A DNA stretch of 64,000 nt from Puniceicoccales bacterium (GCA_031256995.1 JAIRPL010000047.1:62001-126000); one strand, 5' to 3'. Shown: positions 10,198 to 19,651, numbered from the stretch's first letter. Numbers and translations: made by a program. Notes: generated from the sequence alone by a model not told the origin.

Positions 10198-11118
10198 ATG
10201 GAAACCATCTCCCACAACGAAGAAACCCTGCAGCGCTGGCAGCTCGGCGCCTCCACTTTCACCGCCAACGTCCAGCGCGGCGCGCGCCTGCAATCCTGGG
10301 TTCTCAAACTTCCAACTACTTCACGCAACGTGATTTACTGGCCTGAAAACCCGGACATGTCCGACTACGCGGGCATCCGCGGGGGAAACCCGATCCTCTT
10401 CCCTTTTTGCGGACGTTGTTACGCGGACGGACAACGCTTCTTTTGGAGCGACCCCGATGGCAAGATCCGCCCCATGCCCCTTCACGGAATCGCACGCCAG
10501 GGCCGATTTTCCATCGTTTCCGCCTCAAAAAACACTCTCGACGCCCTTTTCCACCCCTCTCCGGACGCCAACGAGGCCTACCCCTTCACCTACGCCTTCA
10601 ACGTCCGCTACACCTTCGCCGAACTGGCCCTTGAGTGCGACCTCGTGCTCCGCAACGACGACACCCGCCCCATCCCCTGGGCGCCAGGCCACCACCCCTA
10701 TTTCGGCCTGCCATGGCACCCCGGCCTCGCGCGGGCCGACTACCAAGCCAGCATCCCGGCAAAAAAAATCTGGCGCCACGCCGCCGACGGAAAGCTGGCC
10801 CCCCACCCCGGCCTCGCGAGCCTCCAACCCGATTTCGCGGATCCCGGCCTGAGCGACGCCATTCACACGCGATTGAGAACCAACATCGTCACCTTCGGCC
10901 CCCGCTCCGGCGAGGAAAACATCAGCCTCCAGATCGGGGAGGATTCCGTGCCTGACGCGCGGACAACTTGTGTCACGTGGACCGCCGCCCCTGACTCCCC
11001 GTTCTACTGCGTCGAACCCTGGGCCGCCCCGCCCAACGCCCCGGCCCTCAAAAATGGCCTGCGATGGGTGCCCCCGGGCGCCACGGACACCTTCCACATC
11101 CGCATAAGCCTCGACTAA
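10198..11118 (+). CDS. Aldose 1-epimerase family protein
   Basis: 306-residue cytosolic protein with the galactose mutarotase-like beta-sandwich fold. Visible landmarks are the N-terminal RGARLQSWVLK segment, GGNPILFPFCGR, the catalytic-type histidines in MPLHGIAR and in PWAPGHHPYFGLPW, and the glutamate near the C-terminus in YCVEPWAAPPNA. Family role: interconversion of alpha and beta anomers of free or phosphorylated hexoses; which sugar cannot be told. The next gene, rpoN, starts 22 bases downstream on the same strand, so the two may be co-transcribed. The start was chosen at METISHNEE. Confidence 0.86.
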   Translation: METISHNEETLQRWQLGASTFTANVQRGARLQSWVLKLPTTSRNVIYWPENPDMSDYAGIRGGNPILFPFCGRCYADGQRFFWSDPDGKIRPMPLHGIARQGRFSIVSASKNTLDALFHPSPDANEAYPFTYAFNVRYTFAELALECDLVLRNDDTRPIPWAPGHHPYFGLPWHPGLARADYQASIPAKKIWRHAADGKLAPHPGLASLQPDFADPGLSDAIHTRLRTNIVTFGPRSGEENISLQIGEDSVPDARTTCVTWTAAPDSPFYCVEPWAAPPNAPALKNGLRWVPPGATDTFHIRISLD

Positions 11119-11140
11119 TCTCCCCGCAACCACCCCGCCC

Positions 11141-12724
11141 ATGAGTAGCCTCGCGCAAGGTCTACAGCAAAGCCAGCACCAGGCCCAGAAAATCATCCTG
11201 ACCCCGCAGTTGCGCCAGTCCCTGCGCATACTCCAGATCCCCACCTCCGAACTGCGGCAGGAAATCAACAACAGCCTCACCACAAACCCGCTGCTTGAGG
11301 AACTCGCCCCCGCCGAGCCGGACATCCCCACCGTTCCGGCTCCCACGGCCGCGGACGCCACGCCCGCCTGCGCCGATGCCTCGGGCGACTCCACGGACGC
11401 CGACGCCGACGCCTCCACCGCGCCCATGCGCCAAGCCAGGCTCGACACGCCCATGCCTGACGATGACTACAACGAAATCCTCCAAAAAATACGCGATGAC
11501 CACGAGGACGGCTTCAGGGACGACACCGCCATCACATCCGCCACATCCGCCACGCCCGAGGAGCAGGAAAAGTTCCGCCAGCACATCTTCGACACCGCCC
11601 CGCAAGGCGCCCCCTCCCTCGAAACCCATCTCCTCGCGCAAGCCCGCGAACTGGCCCCCAACGCCCCCGTGCTCGCCGCCCTCGAAACCCTTGTCGGCGA
11701 ACTTGACCCGCATGGCTTCGTGACGGCCAGCCTCGGCGACATCGCCCTCCAGACCGGCCATGCCCTCTCCACCCTCAACACCGCCCTGCGGCTGCTCCAA
11801 GGCTTTGATCCACCCGGGATCGGCGCCGCCAGCATCCGCGAGTGCCTCCTCATCCAATTGCGCCAAAGCCAGGGACAAAACCGCAACCCCGCCCCGGACA
11901 ACGACCTTGGGAAATCATTCAACCTCGCCATCGCCATCCTTGAAAAGAGCTACCCGCTCCTCCTCAAACGCCGCATCCCCGACATCGCCGCCGCCCACCG
12001 TGTCCCCATCTCCACGGTCCACGACGCCTTCGCAATCCTTGGAAAGCTCGAAACCAACCCCGCCCGCCCGTTTGAAAGGGACGAAAACCGCATCATCGCC
12101 CCCGAGATCACCTTCCAGCGCAATGCCACCGACGACGCCTGGGAAGCCATCGTCCACAACGAAATCCTGCCACGCCTGCGCCTCAACCCGGAATACAAGA
12201 GCCGTCTCGGCGACAAAAACCTCCGGGAGGGCGACCGGGAGTACATCTCGGAAAAAATCCGCGAAGGCCGCTTCCTCATCGGCGCCGTCGAACAACGCCA
12301 GCAAACCCTCGCAAAAATCGCCCGCCTCATCCTCCAGTACCAGCCCGACTACTTTGAGCACGGCCCCCGCAAGCTGCGCCCGCTCACAATGGCCCAATTC
12401 GCCAAGGAACTCGGCGTCCACGAGACAACCGTCAGCCGCGCCATCGCCAACAAAAGCGCCTCAACCCCCTACGGAGTCAAGGAACTGCGCTATTTCTTCC
12501 CTTCCGGATTCACCTCGGAAAGCGGCGAAAACCTCGCAAACAGCAGCGTGCGCACACTCCTTGAAAAAATCATCGCAAATGAGCCGCACGACGCCCCACT
12601 CAGCGACGAGGCCTTGTCTCGCGAACTCAAAAAACGCGGTTTCACCGTCGCCCGCCGCACCATAGCCAAATACCGCGACGCCCTGAACCTCCCCCCCGCC
12701 CACCTCCGCAAACGGCTGGAGTGA
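11141..12724 (+). CDS. rpoN: RNA polymerase sigma-54 factor
   Basis: 527 residues with the full RpoN layout. Region I is Gln/Leu-rich (LQQSQHQAQKIILTPQLRQS) and contacts activators and core polymerase. An acidic region II is expanded with Ala/Asp/Thr-rich low-complexity sequence (~residues 55-105). The core-binding region follows, then a helix-turn-helix (ELGVHETTVSRAIANK) for the -12 element. The RpoN box near the C-terminus reads ARRTIAKYRDAL, matching the consensus ARRTVAKYRE closely. It directs transcription from -24/-12 promoters and needs AAA+ activators; none is encoded in this window. Confidence 0.97.
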   Translation: MSSLAQGLQQSQHQAQKIILTPQLRQSLRILQIPTSELRQEINNSLTTNPLLEELAPAEPDIPTVPAPTAADATPACADASGDSTDADADASTAPMRQARLDTPMPDDDYNEILQKIRDDHEDGFRDDTAITSATSATPEEQEKFRQHIFDTAPQGAPSLETHLLAQARELAPNAPVLAALETLVGELDPHGFVTASLGDIALQTGHALSTLNTALRLLQGFDPPGIGAASIRECLLIQLRQSQGQNRNPAPDNDLGKSFNLAIAILEKSYPLLLKRRIPDIAAAHRVPISTVHDAFAILGKLETNPARPFERDENRIIAPEITFQRNATDDAWEAIVHNEILPRLRLNPEYKSRLGDKNLREGDREYISEKIREGRFLIGAVEQRQQTLAKIARLILQYQPDYFEHGPRKLRPLTMAQFAKELGVHETTVSRAIANKSASTPYGVKELRYFFPSGFTSESGENLANSSVRTLLEKIIANEPHDAPLSDEALSRELKKRGFTVARRTIAKYRDALNLPPAHLRKRLE

Positions 12725-12869
12725 ATTCCATCCACAAAAAGCAAAATTCACAACAAAACCGGGACTCCTGGCGGACCCAAAGAAACATAGAAATTCCTCA
12801 TCGGATTTTTCCGCATCAATTTTCAAACGCCGTTCAGGCCATTTTCATATTTTCCTGCGATTGCGGTAC

Positions 12870-13649
12870 TTATATGTCAAAAATATTGTCAAGGCGCGGG
12901 GCAAGGAGCTGGGCCACGGCGGTTTTGATGGCGACGATGTGGGCGATCACGCGGGAAGGAAGCGGCTGGGAGGAGGGGGTTTCGAGGGTGAATGAAAGCG
13001 CGGCGTGGCGGTGCTGGATATAGAGTTGCTCAGGCCACTTTTCGACGGTCTCCAACGAGGTGACGGTGTGGGGATGTATCCGCCCATTGAGCGCGGGAAG
13101 GCCGTCGATCTCAGGCGAATGATCGATCCCGATGACAGGCTCTACGGATTGCAAAATGACCCGGCCAGGCTGGGCGGCGCCGGGGGCGTTTATTTCGTAA
13201 AGATAAAAACCCTTGGCTTCCCAATCCTCGTGCAGGCAGAGGGCAAGATCGTAAGGGCGCCCATGATGCCCCAGCCATTGCAGGAGGGCGCGGGTCTCGT
13301 GGGCTTTTGGGGAACGGAAGTCGCGATTCAGGTCGAGTTTTGAAAGTTGGGACTCGCGGGTGCCCGCCTCCATCCCGGTCGGATTAAGCAGCGGGAGGAT
13401 GTGCCAGGCGATTTCCGGGTCGAACCACCGTTGGCGCATCAAGGCAAGGAGTGCGAGCGGTCCCGCCGGTTCGTCGCCATGGATTCCGGTGGAAAGATAG
13501 GCGCTCATCTTGGGGTGTCCCGGGTTGAGATCCGCCGCCAAAAGCGGGAATTCTCCAGCCTCGCCGTACTGCGTCACGCCGAAACCGGCCGTGTGCGCGG
13601 CTTTCGCAAAATGCTCCAGGTAAGATTCAACCTCGAATTTCTCAGGCAT
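12870..13649 (-). CDS. M14-like zinc carboxypeptidase / AstE-AspA family hydrolase
   Basis: 259 residues, no signal peptide. The zinc-binding motif HGDEPAG (residues ~57-63, H and E ligands) and the downstream His in LCLHEDWE fit the M14 peptidase superfamily; NPTGME and KLDLNRDFRSP are also typical of the succinylglutamate desuccinylase/aspartoacylase and murein peptide amidase (MpaA) branches. The substrate could be a cell-wall peptide such as a tripeptide with meso-diaminopimelate, or another small amide; sequence alone does not decide. It is convergent with rpoN and separated by an AT-rich spacer. Confidence 0.8.
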   Translation of the reverse strand: MPEKFEVESYLEHFAKAAHTAGFGVTQYGEAGEFPLLAADLNPGHPKMSAYLSTGIHGDEPAGPLALLALMRQRWFDPEIAWHILPLLNPTGMEAGTRESQLSKLDLNRDFRSPKAHETRALLQWLGHHGRPYDLALCLHEDWEAKGFYLYEINAPGAAQPGRVILQSVEPVIGIDHSPEIDGLPALNGRIHPHTVTSLETVEKWPEQLYIQHRHAALSFTLETPSSQPLPSRVIAHIVAIKTAVAQLLAPRLDNIFDI

Positions 13650-14017
13650 TTTTCAAAAAGGATTCGAAACGGGGAAAAGGGATGGCGGCAATCTAAACCC
13701 TGCCGCGGGTTTGCCCATCCCAATGTGCTCCCGGAAAATAAAACTTTCAGACAAGGGCGGAAAATATTTCGGGAATCTCCGGGAAAATCCATCCGGAGGC
13801 TTGGAAGGATCTTGATGCACGGGAGAATCCGGGGCGGGGCGGCAAATGAATCCGGATCCGATTCCACAACCCCCTGTTTTCTCTCCCAGCTCTCCCTTTT
13901 CATGTCAAAAACCCGGTTTCGGGCTGGTTTTCCGTCTTTTCCGTCATTTTCACATGCGAAAACACCCCTTCGTCCCAAAAAAATGGAAGAGGGAACATGA
14001 GGAAGGGCAGAGCGATG
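13650..14017. other. Intergenic stretch, no gene seen
   Basis: 368 bases between the M14 peptidase start and the ABC-F gene end. No supported open frame. A small inverted repeat (AAACCC / GGGTTT, 13695-13712) with a six-base loop is present but no T-run follows it, so it is not called a terminator. The promoter of the peptidase should lie at the left side of this stretch. Confidence 0.5.
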
Positions 14018-16009
14018 TCACCCTTGCTCAATGGCCGCGATTTCGTCGGCGAGGGCGGCCCAGCGGGCATAGGCGGTTTCCGTTTCAGCCTTGGCGGCGT
14101 TGTAGGAGTCCATCACGGATTTCGTGTTGGCGCCCTTTTTGAAAAAATCGGGGTCGGCCATCCGTTGTTCCCAGTTGGCGATCTCGGTTTCGAGGGTGGT
14201 GATGCGTTCCTCGATAACGGAGGCCTGTTTGCGCAAGGGAGCGAGGCGGGCGTTGCGTTCGGCAATGCGGCGGCGGCGCTCCCGTGGGTCGGTGACGGAG
14301 GTCGCCGGAGTGACCGGGTGCGCGGCGGGGGCGGTGCCGGCGCTTTCGTTGGAAAGGGCGCGAAGGGGGGCGTCATTGCCGTCATTGCCGGCGCGGCGGC
14401 GCTCCGCCTCGGTGGTCTCGAGGTAGTGGGTGATGTTGCCGTGAAAAAGGCGGAGGCGCCCGGCGCGGATCTCAAGCACCTTGGTCACGAGCGGATCGAG
14501 GAAGGCGCGGTCGTGGGAGACGATGACGAAGGTGCCCGCGTAGTGGCGGATGGCGTCGGCGAGCACGGCCTTGGATCGCATGTCGAGGTGGTTGGTCGGC
14601 TCGTCGAGGATGAGGAAGTTGAAGGGGCGGAGCAGGAGGCGGGCGAGGGCCAGGCGGTTGCGCTCGCCGCCGGAAAGCACGGAGACTTTTTTGAAAACAT
14701 CCTCGCCACGAAAGAGAAAGGCCCCAAGGAGGCCGCGCAGGCGGGCGCGCCCCTCGCCTGTGGCGACAGCGTTGACGGTCTCAAGCACGTCGAGATCCGG
14801 GTCAAGCTCGGCGGCCTGGTGCTGGGCAAAGTGGGCGATCGAGACACGCAAGCCCTCCGTGCGCGTCCCCGAGGTCAGGGGTTCGCTCCCGGCAAGGATG
14901 CGGACAAAAGTTGATTTTCCGGCGCCGTTGGGGCCGACGATCGCGAGCCGCTCCCCCCGTTCGAGCTGGAAATCCACATTGTCGAACACGCGCAGGGCGC
15001 CGTAGTGCTTGCCGGCGCCCTCAAGCTTGAGCACGCACTGGCCGCTGGCTGGCGGGTTTGGAAAGCGGAAGGTGATGGCGGTCTCGTCCTCCTCCTCGGC
15101 CGCGATGCGTTCGATCTTGCCGAGCGCCTTGATGCGGCTTTGCACCTGCGAGGCTTTGCTGGCCGTGGCGCGGAAACGATCTATGAAGCGCTCCGTTTTC
15201 TCAATTTCGCGTTGTTGTTTGGCGGCGGCGGCGCGTTGCTGTTCGCGCAGAAGGGCGGAGGTTTTTTCGTAATGGGTGAGATTGCCGGCATAGTCCTCAA
15301 GGCGCGCACGGTGCAGGGCGAAGGTGCGCGTGCAGACGGCGTCGAAAAACGCGCGGTCGTGGGAGACGAGGACAAAGGCGCCGCGGTGGCCGCGAAGCCA
15401 GTTTTCAAGCCAGCGCTGCGATTCGATGTCGAGGTGGTTGGTCGGCTCGTCCATGAGCAACAGCGAAGGTTCGCGCAGCAGGAGCTTCGCGAGGGCGATG
15501 CGCATCTGCCACCCCCCGGAAAATTCGCCGGTGTCGCGGGCCATGTCCTGCATGGAGAAGCCAAGGCCGAGCAGGACACGCTCGACCCGCGATTTCACCT
15601 TGTCGGCCCCGGAGTCCTCCAGCTTTCGCTCCCAGTCACCCAACAATTCCAGTGATTCGCGATATTCGGCCGACGCGGGATCCATCCCCGGCAGGCGGGC
15701 GGAAAGCCCGGCGACATTTGCGCGAAGCTCCACAATGTCATCCAAGGCCTGCTCCACCTCGACAAAGAGCGGCCGCCCGTGCGTCTCAATGCCGTCCTGC
15801 GGAAGATAGCCGATGGTGGTGCCGCGCGCGCGGCGGATCTCGCCGGAATCCGGCTCCACAAGGCCGGAAAGCATCCGCAGCAGGGTGGATTTCCCCGAGC
15901 CATTGAGACCGGCGAGGCCAATGTGGTCATGCGCGCCAATGGTCGCGATGACGTCTTCAAAAAGCAATTGGTGCCCGTAGCGCAGGCAGATTCCATTAAG
16001 TTCCAACAT
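14018..16009 (-). CDS. ABC-F family ATP-binding protein (Uup/Ettin-like)
   Basis: 663 residues with two ABC ATPase domains and no membrane segments. Domain 1: Walker A GLNGSGKST near residue 35, signature segment TGEFSGGWQMRIALAK, Walker B LLLMDEPTNHLD. Domain 2: Walker A GPNGAGKST near 365, signature LSGGERNRLALAR, Walker B LILDEPTNHLD. A charged linker (LREQQRAAAAKQQREIEKTE) joins them and a coiled-coil-prone C-terminal tail with ENA-type NARLAPLRKQA follows, as in Uup-like members. Role: translation or ribosome-associated ATPase; antibiotic-resistance function is possible but not indicated. Start set at MLELNGICLRYG; the frame extends upstream into the tRNA terminator, which argues against the longer form. 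Confidence 0.93.
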   Translation of the reverse strand: MLELNGICLRYGHQLLFEDVIATIGAHDHIGLAGLNGSGKSTLLRMLSGLVEPDSGEIRRARGTTIGYLPQDGIETHGRPLFVEVEQALDDIVELRANVAGLSARLPGMDPASAEYRESLELLGDWERKLEDSGADKVKSRVERVLLGLGFSMQDMARDTGEFSGGWQMRIALAKLLLREPSLLLMDEPTNHLDIESQRWLENWLRGHRGAFVLVSHDRAFFDAVCTRTFALHRARLEDYAGNLTHYEKTSALLREQQRAAAAKQQREIEKTERFIDRFRATASKASQVQSRIKALGKIERIAAEEEDETAITFRFPNPPASGQCVLKLEGAGKHYGALRVFDNVDFQLERGERLAIVGPNGAGKSTFVRILAGSEPLTSGTRTEGLRVSIAHFAQHQAAELDPDLDVLETVNAVATGEGRARLRGLLGAFLFRGEDVFKKVSVLSGGERNRLALARLLLRPFNFLILDEPTNHLDMRSKAVLADAIRHYAGTFVIVSHDRAFLDPLVTKVLEIRAGRLRLFHGNITHYLETTEAERRRAGNDGNDAPLRALSNESAGTAPAAHPVTPATSVTDPRERRRRIAERNARLAPLRKQASVIEERITTLETEIANWEQRMADPDFFKKGANTKSVMDSYNAAKAETETAYARWAALADEIAAIEQG

Positions 16010-16080
16010 GTCAGGTTCGGGGCGGGGGAATGCCGCTGGCGCCGGTCGCGGGCTGGATGACACGCGGGCCTCCGCCAACA

Positions 16081-16108
16081 AAAAACCCGCCGGAACAAGT
16101 CCGGCGGG
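16081..16108 (-). terminator. Rho-independent terminator of tRNA-Ala
   Basis: On the minus strand a perfect 9-bp stem (CCCGCCGGA / TCCGGCGGG) with a 5-base loop is followed directly by TTTTT. It begins 10 bases after the encoded CCA of the tRNA and ends before the ABC-F start. Confidence 0.9.
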
Positions 16109-16118
16109 CCATTTGAAA

Positions 16119-16194
<76 letters not shown>

Positions 16195-16355
16195 AAAAGG
16201 TTCGGTTTTGAGGGACGCCAAGGAATGGATTTCCCGGCGCGGGTCAAGCCGTTTTTTGATTTTTTTCGAAAAGAATCTTTCCGCCACCTTCCAACACCTT
16301 GTTCCCGCCAAAGTGACAAGGGGAGAACGCCCGGCTGGACGGCCTTTGTTCGCCC

Positions 16356-17339
16356 TCAGGAGGCGGCAATGGCGATGGTGAGGAATGCGGCATGCAGCAG
16401 CAGCAGCAACGCGCTCTTGCCGAGAACCGGGTTGTAGGCGGCTGGCGTGGCATCGGGAACACCCCGGAATTTTCGCGCCACCCACCATGCCAGCGGCGCG
16501 CTTGGCAAAAGCAAAAGCACGGGCCAGGGCGGACGGCTGCCGAATGCAGGCGGAGCGTCTTTCATCCCCATGACCACGTCCAGGAATCCTGCGGCACGGG
16601 CCTCCCAAAGCAGGAAAAGGATCGGGACCCCGACGGCGAGCAAGACGTTCAGCGTGTAAAAATCGCGGGCAAAACCGCGTCCAAGGCGGACGACGGTGGT
16701 GCGCTTGCCAGCGGCGGCGTCCGTCTCCATGTCGCGGGTGTTGTTCACAAGCAGGATGTTCACCGCGAGCAATCCGCAAGCCCCCCCCCCGACCCATGCC
16801 GCCACGGGGAGGCAGCCGCACTGGGCATGGGCGGAAAAGAGCGTCGCCACAAATCCGAAGAAAATGAGCACAAAGGCGTCGCCAAGGCCCTTGTAGGCCA
16901 GGGGAAACGGGCCATTGGTGTAGGCGAAGGCGGCAAGCAGGCTCGGCGCGCCCACCATGACCAGCCACCATCCCCGGGCGATCGCCAGCGGCAGGCCGGC
17001 GGCAAAGGCCGCCAAGGCGCAAACGGCCGCGCCGAGGCGCAATTGCCCGGGCGTGAGCGCGCCCGTGGCGGCCATGCGCGCGGGACCAACCCGGCGGGGC
17101 GTGTCGGCCCCGCGCAGGAAGTCGCCAAGGTCGTTGGAGATGTTGCACGTGATTTGCGTCAGGAGCGCGAAGACCAGCGCGCTGGCCGCGAGGTCCCAGC
17201 GGATGGCGTCCACGCCGCCGCCAGCATGCCGCCAGCCTGCGGCGGTTCCGACCGCGATTGGCGCCGCGGCCGCCGCCAGTGTCTTGGGCCGGCACGCCGC
17301 CACCCATGCCCCAATCGTCCCCTTGGAAACGGTTCTCAT
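16356..17339 (-). CDS. menA: 1,4-dihydroxy-2-naphthoate polyprenyltransferase
   Basis: 327-residue UbiA-superfamily membrane prenyltransferase with about eight hydrophobic segments. The first Asp-rich motif is NDLGDFLRGAD (residues ~60-70) and the second DMETDAAAGKRTT (~195-207). The N-terminal WVAACRPKTLAAAAAPIAVG is characteristic of MenA, which attaches the polyprenyl tail in menaquinone synthesis. Start set at MRTVSKGTIG; the frame is open for 69 more codons upstream without conserved sequence. The coding strand has a run of ten G (16781-16790) encoding Gly-Gly-Gly, a slippage-prone tract in an otherwise intact gene. Confidence 0.92.
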   Translation of the reverse strand: MRTVSKGTIGAWVAACRPKTLAAAAAPIAVGTAAGWRHAGGGVDAIRWDLAASALVFALLTQITCNISNDLGDFLRGADTPRRVGPARMAATGALTPGQLRLGAAVCALAAFAAGLPLAIARGWWLVMVGAPSLLAAFAYTNGPFPLAYKGLGDAFVLIFFGFVATLFSAHAQCGCLPVAAWVGGGACGLLAVNILLVNNTRDMETDAAAGKRTTVVRLGRGFARDFYTLNVLLAVGVPILFLLWEARAAGFLDVVMGMKDAPPAFGSRPPWPVLLLLPSAPLAWWVARKFRGVPDATPAAYNPVLGKSALLLLLHAAFLTIAIAAS

Positions 17340-17850
17340 TGAAAAACGGGGCTTTTTGCCCGTCCATCCCCCTCCCGCCAACGGAAAATCCCGTCTGGTC
17401 CGGAAAGATCCATGGGCATGGCGCCCCAAGGGAAGGCGGCCCGCCTGTTCCGGCGTAAAAACACAGGGCGAGGGTTCCCCCGCAGCGCGAAACCCAAACG
17501 TGCCCGCCCGCTCCCGTTTCCTGCACACCACCCGCCGCAAACCCACGGACGCGCTCTTTTTTCACGGCGCCTCCGCGTTGTCCAAAAAAACTGCGTCACA
17601 TTCCCACGCGCTCCGTTCCTGCTTCGCGGTTCAAAATAATTTTTTCATGCGAAATTGTGAACAAGCTGTTAATAAAACGAGGAAAGCTTGTTAACATCCG
17701 GGAATATATCTGGGAAAATGTGTTGAAATTTTCTTCTGCAAATATTTAATTCGTTATGGATCAATAAATTAAAATTTTCGAAACTGTGAATAACTTTCCC
17801 GTCACCATCGAAATTACCAAATCACAATTTCCCCGCGCGAGGAGGCGTTT
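17340..17850. other. Intergenic region with AT-rich segment before mraZ
   Basis: 511 bases without a supported gene. The first ~290 bases have normal GC; the segment 17630-17830 is strikingly AT-rich for this genome and probably holds the promoter(s) of the cell-wall cluster. It contains an inverted repeat AACAAGCT (17660-17667) / AGCTTGTT (17685-17692) and a TGTGAATAA (17785-17793), which is a DnaA-box-like 9-mer on the minus strand. No dnaA is nearby. A strong ribosome site GAGGAGG sits at 17839-17845. Confidence 0.6.
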
Positions 17851-18636
17851 GTGTGCATTTTGGACGTGCAAATGGGGCGCATGTGCGGTTGGATGGGGCG
17901 CAGTAGCAGTTGCCACCCAATGTCCGCCAAAACCTCCAGTTGCGAGTTCCTTGGAAAAACCAAAGGAAAGCTCGACGATCGGAATCGCATCACGATTCCG
18001 GCGGAGTGGCGTTCGCAGATAAAAAACGGCGGCAAATACCTCGTGACCTATGACTGCTACAAAGGGGTCATCCGCATCTACGCGCCCGAAAGCACGGAGA
18101 AAATCCTGGCAGCCACTGAAAATCCCTTTGCCGGGGGTCTTGAGGCAGCGGAGGTCCTTGAGGAGTTCATCGCAGGCAGCGAACTCATAGAATTCGACTC
18201 AGCAGGCCGCATCCTTCTCAGCGAGGACCTGCTTGCCCTCGCCAACATCACCAAGGAGGTCCGCTTCAGCTCATTCGGCCGCAGCGGATTCACCATCGCA
18301 TCGGACAACCCGCCCGTAGTGGACCGCCAGTCCGAGAAAGTGCGCCGCTACAGGGAGTGCATGCGGCTGATCTTCCCGGAGACGCTCGCCGTGCCGCCGG
18401 ACATGTCCACCGAGACGGCCCGCGACCTCCTTCGCGGCATGGCGGCCAACAAGAGCTACCACATGGCCCAGCCCGCGCCGCCGGCCGCCCAGCCTGCCGC
18501 GCCGCAGCCCGATCCGCTGCCGGCGCCGCAGTTCCAGCAGCTCCAGCAACTCATGCAGCTCATGGGGCAGTTTCCAATCCAACCCGTGCCACAGGGCCTT
18601 CAGGCCGATGGCGCGTCCCGCGATCAACCGGTGTAA
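17851..18636 (+). CDS. mraZ: MraZ, transcriptional regulator of the dcw cluster
   Basis: 261 residues with this start. Two AbrB-like swapped-hairpin domains are visible: FLGKTKGKLDDRNRITIPAEW (residues ~33-53) and the second repeat LIEFDSAGRILLSEDLLALANI (~112-133), both with the D-x-x-x-R/G-R-I consensus. MraZ usually binds upstream of its own operon and represses it. The GTG at 17851 has GAGGAGG five bases upstream, so I prefer it; an ATG at 17920 would trim 23 residues. The protein is unusually long (typical ~150): a Gln/Pro/Ala-rich tail of about 80 residues ends it, and about 30 extra residues precede the first domain. Confidence 0.9.
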   Translation: MCILDVQMGRMCGWMGRSSSCHPMSAKTSSCEFLGKTKGKLDDRNRITIPAEWRSQIKNGGKYLVTYDCYKGVIRIYAPESTEKILAATENPFAGGLEAAEVLEEFIAGSELIEFDSAGRILLSEDLLALANITKEVRFSSFGRSGFTIASDNPPVVDRQSEKVRRYRECMRLIFPETLAVPPDMSTETARDLLRGMAANKSYHMAQPAPPAAQPAAPQPDPLPAPQFQQLQQLMQLMGQFPIQPVPQGLQADGASRDQPV

Positions 18637-18691
18637 GCAAAAATTACTTACAGGGTTACTCACTCTATTCCCGACTTATTCACACTCCGCC

Positions 18692-19651
18692 ATGCCCGGC
18701 CACCGCCCAGTCCTCCTTCACGAGACGCTCGCGCTCCTGCGCGCGGCGGCAGGCGGGGTGTTCTGGGACGGCACGTTCGGGGGTGGCGGCCACACGCGCG
18801 GCATCCTCGAGGCCTCGCCGGCCGGCACCGTTTACGCCGTGGACCGCGACCCGGCCGCCGCCGCCCGCGCCGCCGCCCTCGAGTCCGAATTTCCGGGCCG
18901 CCTCCACTTCACGCACGCCAATCATGCCGACACAAAGGCGTTCGCGGGCCAGCCCTTTGACGGGGCGCTCATCGACGCCGGGGTCTCGAGCTTCCAACTC
19001 GACGACGCCACGCGCGGGTTTTCGTTCCGCGCGGACGCGCCAAGCGACATGCGCATGGACCCGGGCTGCGGAATCCCGGCGGCCGAGTTCCTTGAAACCG
19101 CGCCGGAGGCCAGCCTTGTCGAGGCCGTCCGGGACTTCGGCGGCGAGCCACGCTGGCGCGCGGTCGTGCGCGCCCTGCTCGCGGCCCGCGGCACGGGCGC
19201 GCTTGCCCGCACGGAAAGCCTCGCCGCGCTTGTCGCGCGGGCGGTGCACAGGCCCGGTCCGCCACCCCGGATCCACCCATGCACCCTCGTCTTCCAAGGC
19301 ATCCGGATCGCCGTCAACAACGAGCTTGGCTCGCTCCGCGCCGTGCTGCCGGCCGTCTTTGCCGCGCTCAAGCCCGGCGGCGTGCTGGCCGTCATCAGTT
19401 TCCACTCCCTTGAGGACAGGATCGCGAAACACTACTTCAACGAGATCGCCGGCCGCCCTGTCGGGCGCGACGACAACCGCCCGCAGGATTCCCGCACGGC
19501 CGTGGCCTCGCTTCTCACGCGCCACCCCGTCCAGCCCTCCGAGGCTGAGCGGACCGGGAATCCGCGTTCACGCAGCGCGCGCCTGCGCGCCGTTTGCAAA
19601 CTTCCAGCCCCGGCGGCGCCGCCCGCCATCCACGCGAGGATCCGGACATGA
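18692..19651 (+). CDS. rsmH: 16S rRNA (cytosine1402-N4)-methyltransferase
   Basis: 319 residues, standard length for RsmH (MraW). N-terminal HRPVLLHETLALL, the SAM-binding GGGGHTRGIL (residues ~30-39), AVDRDPAA, and the DDATRGFSFRADAPSDMRMDP segment are all diagnostic. The motif after DGALID reads AGVSS where most members have LGVSS. A late ISFHSLEDRIAKHYF completes the family pattern. The ATG start lies 55 bases after mraZ; the leader between them has three similar 9-mers (18644, 18656, 18676). The gene ends with ATGA, overlapping the next start. Confidence 0.96.
   Translation: MPGHRPVLLHETLALLRAAAGGVFWDGTFGGGGHTRGILEASPAGTVYAVDRDPAAAARAAALESEFPGRLHFTHANHADTKAFAGQPFDGALIDAGVSSFQLDDATRGFSFRADAPSDMRMDPGCGIPAAEFLETAPEASLVEAVRDFGGEPRWRAVVRALLAARGTGALARTESLAALVARAVHRPGPPPRIHPCTLVFQGIRIAVNNELGSLRAVLPAVFAALKPGGVLAVISFHSLEDRIAKHYFNEIAGRPVGRDDNRPQDSRTAVASLLTRHPVQPSEAERTGNPRSRSARLRAVCKLPAPAAPPAIHARIRT

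Noticed and set aside
17630-17830. Chromosomal origin
   Set aside because: Only one good DnaA-like box in the AT-rich block and no dnaA, dnaN or other origin-linked gene nearby; kept only as a low-rank observation.
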